NCBI GenBank assembly: GCA_030641105.1
Contig: DAOWHZ010000015.1
Location: forward strand, 1-5,163
DNA from: a bacterium
Lineage (GTDB): Bacteria > Patescibacteria > ABY1 > BM507 > VMTK01
DNA length: 5,163 nt
Direction: 5' to 3'
Below the pieces are notes generated by a model. The model was not told where the DNA came from. It ran no database searches and worked only from the letters and a program-made list of their open reading frames with translations. Both the position numbers and the translations under genes were made by a program. Below, piece by piece: positions 1 to 3,959 of the stretch (position 1 is the stretch's first letter; each line of letters opens with the position of its first letter).

Positions 1-386
1 TAGAGGGAGTTAATATTAAGATTAATTTTAAGCCGCCTGATTATGTTGTGGAATGGATTTATGACAGAGAAAATAATGACTATGTCCGTTATTTAACAGG
101 ACAAAGGCATAAAGATATTGACGGAGAAGAAATCAGGGTTAAAAATGTTGTAATCGCGATTATTGACGCTGAAGTGATTGATGATGAACTGCGGCTTAAG
201 ATGGATCATATTGGCGAGGGCAAGGCAGCGGTTTGCTTGGATGGCCAGTGCAGGGAAGGAAAATGGCGCAAAAAAACAGGTTCAAGCAGAACTCGTTTTT
301 ATAATGAAGCAGGAGAAGAGTTTGAATTTAATGCCGGAACGACTTGGATAGAAGTAGTAAGACCGGAGAGGGAAGTGAGTTTTTAA
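1..386 (+). CDS. YerB-like DUF3048 protein, C-terminal part (5' end outside window)
   Basis: This is an open frame from base 3 to a TAA at 384-386, giving 127 residues. The frame is open to the window edge, so the GTG at 48 is an internal codon rather than the start. What is seen: an aromatic/Asn-rich opening (YDRENNDYVRYLTGQ), a 'G..H.D..G..I..KNVVI' stretch, a 'GEGKAAVCLDGQCREGKW' stretch, and an ending 'FYNEAGEEFEFNAGTTWIEVV'. This order matches my memory of the C-terminal domain of the DUF3048 family, named after the Bacillus lipoprotein YerB. The biochemical role of that family is not established. Members usually have an N-terminal lipoprotein signal or membrane anchor, which would lie upstream of this window, so extracytoplasmic location is inference. 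The gene converges on prmC with nine bases between the two stop codons, and no conventional terminator is visible between them. Confidence 0.72.
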   Translation, partial: EGVNIKINFKPPDYVVEWIYDRENNDYVRYLTGQRHKDIDGEEIRVKNVVIAIIDAEVIDDELRLKMDHIGEGKAAVCLDGQCREGKWRKKTGSSRTRFYNEAGEEFEFNAGTTWIEVVRPEREVSF

Positions 387-389
387 TTT

Positions 390-417
390 AAGATTTTAGA
401 TTGAAGATTGAAGATTG
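390..417. repeat. Heptamer array A (four units, WAGATTK)
   Basis: Four 7-bp units in register: AAGATTT, TAGATTG, AAGATTG, AAGATTG. The array fills the junction of two convergent genes and overlaps the 3' end of prmC. It encodes the last seven residues (INLQSSI) and supplies the TAA stop at 398-396. The same unit family recurs at 713-740 and 864-891. It resembles the short tandemly repeated repetitive (STRR) heptamers known from cyanobacteria in form, not in demonstrated origin. Confidence 0.8.
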
Positions 418-1304
418 ATTGATACTAATCTATTATAACCGTGAATATCTTTTTTTATTATAATTTTTGCTTGTGGTAGCGTTTTTTTAATGAGGTTTTT
501 TATTTTTACAAATTGATTAGGATCTATCTCAATTAAAATTTTCAATTGACAATTAACAATTGACAATCTCTGGATTTGTTTGAATAGTTGGCGGTAATAT
601 TTTAGGCCATCTGGTCCGGCGCCTAATGCAAGCTTGGGCTCGTGTTTAATTGAAGGTGAGTTTTTTATTTGGGCTGGAGTTAGGTAGGGGAGGTTGGCAG
701 TGATAATGATTTCAGATTTAAGATTGAAGATTTTAGATTTATTAATTATTGGTTTGAGTAAGTTGCCTTGTAGAAAGGTTATTTTTTTATCTACTTTGTG
801 CAATTTGGCGTTTTTGCGGGCGATGGTAAGGGCGGAGGAGGAAATATCGGTGGCAAAGAATTTTAGATTTAAGATTTTAGATTTTAGATTTAATTTTTTT
901 GCCAGAGTAATTATAATACAACCGCTGCCTGTGCCTACATCTATAATACATAAAGAGGCGAAACCTCTCATAAGAGGTTTCGCCTCTTTTAGCGCTTTGC
1001 CAACCATTAATTCAGTTTCCGGGCGTGGTATTAAAACATTCTTGTTAACATAAAAATCCAAGCCGTAAAATTCTTTATGGCCGGTGATGTAGGCCACTGG
1101 TTTGCCTTTGGCTTTTTTGGTAATTTGTAATTTGTAATTTGTAATTTGGGTTTTGGTAAGTTGTTTTTCCGGATGAGCCAATATGTATTCTCTTGGTTTT
1201 TTTAAAATATAAGATAATAAAATTTCCGCGTCTAAGTGCGGAGTTGGGATTTTATTTTTTTGCAGTTTTTGTATGCCACTATTTAGGGCCTGATTTATTG
1301 TCAT
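396..1304 (-). CDS. prmC: Peptide chain release factor N5-glutamine methyltransferase PrmC (HemK)
   Basis: Cytoplasmic SAM-dependent methyltransferase that methylates the Gln of the release-factor GGQ motif. The 302 residues are somewhat longer than the roughly 275-285 usual for the family. Seen: an N-terminal helical domain with 'DAEILL' (25-30), 'GKPVAYITGHKEFYG' (67-81), 'LIPRPETE' (91-98), the SAM-binding loop DVGTGSG (122-128), the acidic 'ATD' (151-153), and the active-site loop NLPY (204-207). The family norm in that loop is NPPY. The ATG at 1304 lies 22 bases after the prfA stop, on the same strand, so the two are probably co-transcribed; enzyme and substrate genes sit together as in many bacteria. 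No Shine-Dalgarno sequence is evident. Oddities: five heptamer arrays and a perfect 17-bp palindrome are translated in frame, mostly in segments between conserved motifs. Compared by eye with E. coli PrmC, three of these segments are about 5-6 residues longer. Confidence 0.95.
   Translation of the reverse strand: MTINQALNSGIQKLQKNKIPTPHLDAEILLSYILKKPREYILAHPEKQLTKTQITNYKLQITKKAKGKPVAYITGHKEFYGLDFYVNKNVLIPRPETELMVGKALKEAKPLMRGFASLCIIDVGTGSGCIIITLAKKLNLKSKILNLKFFATDISSSALTIARKNAKLHKVDKKITFLQGNLLKPIINKSKIFNLKSEIIITANLPYLTPAQIKNSPSIKHEPKLALGAGPDGLKYYRQLFKQIQRLSIVNCQLKILIEIDPNQFVKIKNLIKKTLPQAKIIIKKDIHGYNRLVSINLQSSI
543..570. repeat. Heptamer array B inside prmC (CAATTGA type)
   Basis: Units CAATTGA, CAATTAA, CAATTGA and a degenerate CAATCTC, four in a row at period 7. 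They lie within prmC and encode roughly residues 245-254 (around 'LSIVNCQL'), between the NLPY region and the 'ILIEIDP' strand. The unit differs from arrays A, C and D but has the same period and copy number. Confidence 0.8.
713..740. repeat. Heptamer array C inside prmC (WAGATTK type)
   Basis: Units CAGATTT, AAGATTG, AAGATTT, TAGATTT at period 7, the same family as arrays A and D. On the minus strand it encodes residues 189-197 of PrmC (KSKIFNLKS), just before the 'IIITANLPY' active-site strand. The Lys/Asn/Leu wording is nearly the same as that produced by array D, because three heptamers make seven codons. Confidence 0.8.
864..891. repeat. Heptamer array D inside prmC (WAGATTT type)
   Basis: Units TAGATTT, AAGATTT, TAGATTT, TAGATTT at period 7. 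On the minus strand they encode residues 138-147 of PrmC (LNLKSKILNL), between the SAM-binding helix and the 'ATD' strand. The peptide is itself a partial seven-residue repeat (NLKSKIL-NLK), the expected result of a heptamer array read in codons. Confidence 0.82.
952..989. repeat. Perfect 17-bp hairpin translated inside prmC
   Basis: The left arm at 952-968 and right arm at 973-989 are exact reverse complements, separated by the 4-base loop CATA. The stem contains GAGGCGAAACCTC, far more GC-rich than its surroundings. On the plus strand it is followed by TTTT, so it looks like a terminator, but no plus-strand gene leads into it. On the minus strand it encodes PrmC residues 106-118 (KEAKPLMRGFASL), between 'ETELMVGKAL' and the SAM-binding loop. 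The compactness suggests a small palindromic repeat inserted into the gene, comparable in kind to Rickettsia palindromic elements; that comparison is inference. Confidence 0.88.
1121..1148. repeat. Heptamer array E inside prmC (TAATTTG x4)
   Basis: Four perfect copies of TAATTTG at period 7. On the minus strand they encode residues 53-61 of PrmC (QITNYKLQI). Compared by eye with E. coli PrmC, the interval from 'LT' (49-50) to 'ITG' (73-75) has the same length, so this array seems to replace family sequence rather than lengthen it. Confidence 0.9.
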
Positions 1305-1316
1305 AGGTGTTTGAAA

Positions 1317-1344
1317 GCGTTACGCGTTATGCGTTATGTGATAA
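1317..1344. repeat. Heptamer array F at the prfA-prmC junction (GCGTTAY), inside an inverted repeat
   Basis: Units GCGTTAC, GCGTTAT, GCGTTAT and a degenerate GTGATAA. The array is flanked by an 8-bp inverted repeat, AAGCGTTA at 1315-1322 and TAACGCTT at 1342-1349, with a 19-base loop. It supplies the prfA stop codon (1329-1327) and the last residues of RF1 (LSHNA), and fills most of the 22-base gap to prmC. In the RNA it could fold just upstream of the prmC start. Confidence 0.75.
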
Positions 1345-2358
1345 CGCTTCAATAATCCCGCTAATCTCTCCGTCCATAATCCTGTCAATAGAATGCCATG
1401 ATTTTTTTATTCTATGGTCTGTTATCCTATCCTGCGGAAAATTATAAGTTCGTATTTTTTCACTGCGATCTCCAGTGCCGATTTGCTGTTTGCGCTCTGC
1501 TGATTCTTTTTTTTGCTTTTCTTCTTCAATATGCGCCAAAAGCCGCGAGCGCAGGATTTGCATGGCCTTGTCTTTGTTTTGGTGCTGGGATTTTTGGTCT
1601 TGGCAGGAAACAACTAAATTGGTTGGCAAATGCGTAATTCGGACAGCAGAGTAAGTTGTATTTACGCTTTGGCCGCCAGGGCCTGATGAACAAAAAGTGT
1701 CAATTTTTATATCCTGCGGCTTTATTTCCAAATCAACTTCTTTAGCTTCTGGAAAAACTGCAACTGTTACAGCAGAAGTATGAATCCGTCCTGATTTTTC
1801 TGTTTCCGGAATTCTTTGCACTCTGTGCGTGCCTCGCTCGTGTTTTAATTTGCCATAAACTCCTTTGCCTTGAATTTCAAAAATTATTTCTTTAAATCCG
1901 CCGATTTCAATACGGCTGGAGTTTAAAATTTCCAATTTCCAGCCCTGCTTTTCCGCAAATTGGGAATACATGCGGAACAGATCAGCCGCAAATAAAGCCG
2001 ATTCATCTCCTCCTGTTCCGGCGCGAATTTCCATAATAATATTTTTTTTATCCATTGGATCAGCCGGATGAAGCTCTGCTTCAATTTTGGCCTGCAATTT
2101 TTCATATTGTTTTTGCAATTCCGGCAATTCTTGCTCAGCCATAGCTTTTAATTCTATATCAGTTTCTTTGGTGATTATTTCTTTGTTTTGCTTTATATTA
2201 TTTTCAATTTTTTCCAATTGTAAAATCATCTCAATTATTTCCTTGAGTTCAGCATGCTGGCTGGAAATATTTTTTAGTTTTTTGTGGTCACTGATAATAG
2301 CCGGATCAGCTAACTGTTTTTCCAGCTGGTTGAATTTTCGTTTAATTTTTTGATACAT
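1327..2358 (-). CDS. prfA: Peptide chain release factor 1 (RF1)
   Basis: Recognises UAA and UAG in the ribosomal A site and triggers peptidyl-tRNA hydrolysis. From the ATG at 2358 it has 343 residues, slightly short of the ~355-360 usual. A TTG 21 bases upstream would add seven residues (from 2379), but 'MYQKIKRKF' is the family-like start. Seen: N-terminal coiled helices (1-95), '[14 protein letters not shown]' (110-123), the codon-reading tripeptide P184-E185-T186 in '[19 protein letters not shown]', and the catalytic loop 'SGPGGQSVN' with G228-G229-Q230. PxT marks RF1; RF2 has SPF at this site. Q230 is the residue expected to be methylated by PrmC, encoded next downstream. The final residues come from heptamer array F. 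No clear Shine-Dalgarno site precedes the ATG. The gene lies 148 bases downstream of rpmE. Confidence 0.97.
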   Translation of the reverse strand: MYQKIKRKFNQLEKQLADPAIISDHKKLKNISSQHAELKEIIEMILQLEKIENNIKQNKEIITKETDIELKAMAEQELPELQKQYEKLQAKIEAELHPADPMDKKNIIMEIRAGTGGDESALFAADLFRMYSQFAEKQGWKLEILNSSRIEIGGFKEIIFEIQGKGVYGKLKHERGTHRVQRIPETEKSGRIHTSAVTVAVFPEAKEVDLEIKPQDIKIDTFCSSGPGGQSVNTTYSAVRITHLPTNLVVSCQDQKSQHQNKDKAMQILRSRLLAHIEEEKQKKESAERKQQIGTGDRSEKIRTYNFPQDRITDHRIKKSWHSIDRIMDGEISGIIEALSHNA

Positions 2359-2365
2359 AAAAATA

Positions 2366-2420
2366 ATGCAAATCTGCAAATTATATGCGAATACTGCAAA
2401 TTACTAATAATGCGAATTAA
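2366..2420. repeat. Imperfect ~19-bp direct repeats upstream of prfA
   Basis: Unit 1 (ATGCAAATCTGCAAATTA, 2366-2383) and unit 2 (ATGCGAATACTGCAAATTA, 2385-2403) match apart from one substitution and one inserted base. A partial third unit, ATGCGAATTAA, follows at 2410-2420. They occupy the 5' untranslated region of prfA immediately before its ATG, where a ribosome-binding site would be expected. Function unknown; probably a repeat family of the host genome. Confidence 0.65.
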
Positions 2421-2428
2421 ATTTATAT

Positions 2429-2500
2429 AATAAAACAGTTATTCCGCATTGTGTAATATTATTATAATTATACCACACAAAAAAGAATAACTGTTTTATT
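2429..2500. repeat. Perfect 16-bp inverted repeat between rpmE and prfA
   Basis: Arms 2429-2444 (AATAAAACAGTTATTC) and 2485-2500 are exact reverse complements around a 40-base spacer. A second inner pairing, TTGTGT 2449-2454 with ACACAA 2475-2480, can extend the fold. It starts six bases after the rpmE stop, so it could end or process the rpmE transcript. The stem is AT-rich and no clean U tract follows it on the minus strand, so a standard intrinsic terminator is not certain. The spacer also holds a promoter-like sequence for prfA. Confidence 0.8.
2467..2475 (-). promoter_or_regulatory. Candidate extended -10 promoter for prfA-prmC
   Basis: On the minus strand the sequence reads TGGTATAAT, a perfect -10 hexamer with the TG extension one base upstream. 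No good -35 hexamer is present at the expected distance, which an extended -10 can tolerate. Transcription would start near 2460 and give a leader of about 100 bases before the prfA ATG. It sits in the spacer of the 16-bp inverted repeat. In AT-rich DNA such hexamers arise by chance, so this is only a candidate. Confidence 0.4.
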
Positions 2501-2506
2501 GAGTAG

Positions 2507-2845
2507 TTATTTTTTGCTTATTTTTTTCTTGCCGGCTTTTTTGATTCCGGATTGAGTTTTTACTTTAACTTCCTTTTTAGCTCTAATTTTGGCTTGCGCG
2601 GCCCTTTTTACTTTTTTGCCTTTGCGGGCAGCAGCAGCTTTTTTCTTAGCATCAACTCTGGCTTGGAATTTTTCAACACGACGCGCTGAATCAACTAATT
2701 TTTGCTTGCCGGTATAAAAAGGATGGCACATTGAACATAGCTCAACTTTTAATTCTTTTTGAGTTGAACCTGTTGTAAAACTATTGCCGCAAGCGCAAAT
2801 AACTTTGGCATTTGAGTAATATGTTGGGTGAATTTCTTTTTTCAT
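2507..2845 (-). CDS. rpmE: Large ribosomal subunit protein bL31, zinc-ligand type, with basic C-terminal tail
   Basis: Part of the 50S subunit, at the intersubunit bridge near the central protuberance. It begins at the ATG at 2845 with '[10 protein letters not shown]' and has the four zinc-ligand cysteines C17-x-C19 and C37-x2-C40 ('CACGNSF', '[10 protein letters not shown]'), so it is the zinc-containing form. The core ends near 'RRVEKFQAR' (55-63). The protein then continues for about 49 residues of Lys/Ala/Arg-rich sequence, giving 112 residues against roughly 66-75 in most bacteria. The tail is probably disordered and RNA-binding (inference); tails like this are, to my knowledge, not rare in deep-branching AT-rich lineages. 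The gene heads a same-strand run with prfA and prmC, a common bacterial order. No Shine-Dalgarno motif is seen upstream. Confidence 0.96.
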   Translation of the reverse strand: MKKEIHPTYYSNAKVICACGNSFTTGSTQKELKVELCSMCHPFYTGKQKLVDSARRVEKFQARVDAKKKAAAARKGKKVKRAAQAKIRAKKEVKVKTQSGIKKAGKKKISKK

Positions 2846-2878
2846 AAATAAAATAAGGTAAATATAAGAGATAAAAAT

Positions 2879-2907
2879 ATGTTGCGATATGCAACATTAT
2901 AATGTTA
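2879..2907 (-). promoter_or_regulatory. Candidate rpmE promoter with overlapping hairpin and palindrome
   Basis: The 14-bp perfect palindrome AACATTATAATGTT (2893-2906) contains TATAAT on both strands. Overlapping it, ATGTTGC (2879-2885) and GCAACAT (2891-2897) form a 7-bp hairpin with a 5-base loop. For rpmE, minus-strand TTGCCA (2930-2925) lies 17 bases from TAACAT (2907-2902), while the better hexamer TATAAT (2901-2896) has no well-placed -35. Transcripts starting here would carry the hairpin near their 5' end, followed by ATATTTTTAT, so an attenuator is conceivable. The promoter choice is uncertain. Confidence 0.4.
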
Positions 2908-2930
2908 GCACAGGATTGAAATTTTGGCAA

Positions 2931-2958
2931 GAGCGTGTGTGATTGAGCGTGTGTGATT
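2931..2958. repeat. Perfect 14-bp tandem duplication
   Basis: GAGCGTGTGTGATT is present twice back to back (2931-2944 and 2945-2958). It is GC-richer than its surroundings and lies between the candidate divergent promoters of rpmE and rpsB, immediately upstream of the rpsB -35 hexamer. A paired regulator-binding site is possible, but so is a simple recent duplication. Confidence 0.75.
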
Positions 2959-2967
2959 GCAAAAAAT

Positions 2968-2994
2968 TTGACAAAATAAAAATAATATTATAAT
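2968..2994 (+). promoter_or_regulatory. Candidate sigma-70-type promoter for rpsB-tsf
   Basis: Perfect TTGACA at 2968-2973 and perfect TATAAT at 2989-2994, separated by 15 bases; the optimum is 17. The predicted start near 3001 gives a leader of about 150 bases before the rpsB ATG, room for the structures described at 3006-3039 and 3083-3144. A second TTGACA at 3006-3011 has no good partner hexamer and belongs to an inverted repeat. Confidence 0.55.
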
Positions 2995-3005
2995 CTTATT
3001 GTAGC

Positions 3006-3039
3006 TTGACATAGCTTATTTTATTTTAAGCTATGTTAA
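3006..3039 (+). promoter_or_regulatory. 13-bp hairpin at the expected 5' end of the rpsB transcript
   Basis: Arms 3006-3018 (TTGACATAGCTTA) and 3027-3039 (TAAGCTATGTTAA) pair over 13 positions with one G-U wobble around an 8-base U-rich loop. If transcription starts near 3001 the hairpin forms right at the RNA 5' end, where it could protect the message or act as part of a leader. As DNA it could equally be an operator dyad. Confidence 0.55.
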
Positions 3040-3082
3040 ATTAAATAAATTAATAAATTTAATAAACTAAATAATCTCTACA

Positions 3083-3144
3083 TACTCCAGATATTTTCCT
3101 TCTCAATTTTATTTGGGCGCTGGAGTAGGGGTTAAAAAGGAAAA
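3083..3144 (+). promoter_or_regulatory. rpsB leader: hairpin whose loop matches the ribosome-binding site (candidate pseudoknot)
   Basis: TACTCCAG (3083-3090) pairs perfectly with CTGGAGTA (3120-3127), closing a 29-base loop. In that loop TTTTCCTT (3094-3101) is perfectly complementary to AAGGAAAA (3137-3144), which contains the likely AAGG ribosome-binding core of rpsB, nine bases before the ATG. Stem plus loop pairing would form an H-type pseudoknot hiding the ribosome-binding site. In several bacteria S2 represses its own rpsB-tsf message through a 5' leader (established knowledge); that this leader does so is inference. A pyrimidine-rich loop matches a purine-rich site fairly easily by chance. 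Confidence 0.45.
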
Positions 3145-3149
3145 ACATT

Positions 3150-3842
3150 ATGAAAATTCCAACTATTGAAGAGATGCTTAAGGCAGGAATGCACTTTGGG
3201 CATCGCACAAGTAAATGGCACCCTAAAATGGAGCCTTTTATTTTTACATCAAGAAAAGGTGTTCATATTATTGATTTGGCAAAAACAAAAAAAAAGTTAG
3301 AGCAGGCCCTGAATTTTATTCAACAGTCAATTAAGGAAGGTAAAATCATTTTGTTTGTCGGCACCAAGATGCAGGTTAAAAAACCACTTAAAAGAATTGC
3401 TGATGAAACTGGAATGCCTTATGTTAGTGAACGATGGTTAGGCGGCACCCTGACTAATTTTTTTGTAATTAAAAATTTGATTAAAAAATACAAAGACTTA
3501 TTAGAAAGAAAACAAACTGGTAAATTGGAAAAATATACTAAAAAGGAAAGACATGATTTTGATCAAGAGATTGCTAAATTAGAGATAAAAGTAGGCGGTT
3601 TAGTTAATTTAACAAAAATTCCTGATATACTGTTTATCTGGGATATTAAAAAAGAAAAAACCGCTTTAATTGAAGCTAACAAGAAAGATATTCCAGTTAT
3701 TGCGATTTGTGATACTAATGTTAACCCAGAAAGAGTTGATTATATTATTCCAGCCAATGATGATGCGACTAAAGGGGTTAAACTAGTTTTGAGAGCGGTT
3801 AAAGAGGCGGTGGAAGAGGGGAAGGAGTTAAGTAAGAATTAA
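3150..3842 (+). CDS. rpsB: Small ribosomal subunit protein uS2
   Basis: Binds late to the 30S subunit between head and body and is needed for bS1 docking where S1 exists. The 230 residues are a little short of the 240-250 typical. Seen: 'IEEMLKAGMHFGHRTSKWHPKM' region (6-27), 'GVHIIDLAKT' (37-46), 'VSERWLGGTLTNF' (92-104), a charged helical-hairpin insert (~108-147, 'KKYKDLLERK' to 'IAKLEIKVGG'), 'IPVIAICDTNVNPERVDYII' (181-200) and 'PANDDATKGVKLV' (201-213). A widely conserved 'VDP' is here 'WDI' (164-166). The ATG at 3150 has AAGG nine bases upstream. It opens the rpsB-tsf pair common to most bacteria, and its leader may allow feedback control. The stop is TAA. Confidence 0.98.
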   Translation: MKIPTIEEMLKAGMHFGHRTSKWHPKMEPFIFTSRKGVHIIDLAKTKKKLEQALNFIQQSIKEGKIILFVGTKMQVKKPLKRIADETGMPYVSERWLGGTLTNFFVIKNLIKKYKDLLERKQTGKLEKYTKKERHDFDQEIAKLEIKVGGLVNLTKIPDILFIWDIKKEKTALIEANKKDIPVIAICDTNVNPERVDYIIPANDDATKGVKLVLRAVKEAVEEGKELSKN

Positions 3843-3849
3843 TATTATA

Positions 3850-3946
3850 TCCCACAAATCAACAAATCCTCTCACAAATTTACAAATATATTATTCGTGT
3901 TATTTCATATTTGTAGATTTGTGAATAGATTTGTTGATTTGTGGGA
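3850..3946. repeat. Long inverted repeat (37 paired positions) between rpsB and tsf
   Basis: The outer stem pairs 3850-3868 with 3928-3946, 19 perfect base pairs. After a 3x3 internal loop, the inner stem pairs 3872-3889 with 3907-3924, 18 pairs including one G-U. The apical loop is 17 bases. Each arm is built from diverged ACAAAT-type units at roughly 8-base spacing. The structure fills nearly all of the 117-base rpsB-tsf gap. In RNA it would be a strong hairpin that could be an RNase III-type processing site or a partial terminator changing the rpsB:tsf ratio. No U tract follows, so full termination is unlikely. Its last units (ATTTGTAGATTTGTG and GATTTGTGGGA) recur at 4929-4946. Confidence 0.9.
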
Positions 3947-3947
3947 G
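3943..3947 (+). promoter_or_regulatory. Probable tsf ribosome-binding site inside the inverted repeat
   Basis: GGGAG lies 12 bases before the tsf ATG at 3960, a rather long but usable spacing. Four of its five bases (3943-3946) lie in the outer stem of the 3850-3946 hairpin, so the fold could limit access to it. An in-frame GTG at 3897 would lie within the hairpin and adds 21 residues unlike EF-Ts, so ATG 3960 is the better start. Confidence 0.45.
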
Positions 3948-3959
3948 TCAAATAAAGCT

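Noticed and set aside
694..1053. Plus-strand open frame of 119 codons
   Set aside because: It is antisense to prmC, which has clear family motifs over the whole span. Its sequence is dominated by the reverse reading of the repeats and palindrome, and it resembles no protein I recognise.
390..1148. CRISPR array suggested by the many short repeats
   Set aside because: Units are 7 bp and directly tandem, with no spacers of regular length and no nearby cas genes.
1398..1637. Open frames overlapping prfA on both strands (also 1422-1613, 1923-2105, 2087-2353)
   Set aside because: All lie inside the RF1 coding region in other frames, contain no recognisable motif, and read as low-complexity shadows of its codons.
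1327..2358. Recoded UGA (glycine code) as in some Patescibacteria
   Set aside because: No complete gene here contains an in-frame TGA and all complete genes end in TAA, so nothing in this window requires or tests a non-standard code.
2359..2379. TTG start extending prfA by seven residues
   Set aside because: The added residues come from the 19-bp repeat region and no ribosome-binding site supports the TTG; the ATG at 2358 gives a family-like N-terminus.
3006..3037. Second rpsB promoter using TTGACA at 3006-3011
   Set aside because: No acceptable -10 hexamer lies 16-18 bases downstream; TATGTT at 3032-3037 is 20 bases away. The TTGACA is explained as one arm of the 13-bp inverted repeat.
3897..3959. 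GTG start giving tsf 21 extra N-terminal residues
   Set aside because: The extra residues are encoded by the long hairpin repeat, are unlike EF-Ts, and the ATG at 3960 is followed at once by the conserved N-terminal domain.
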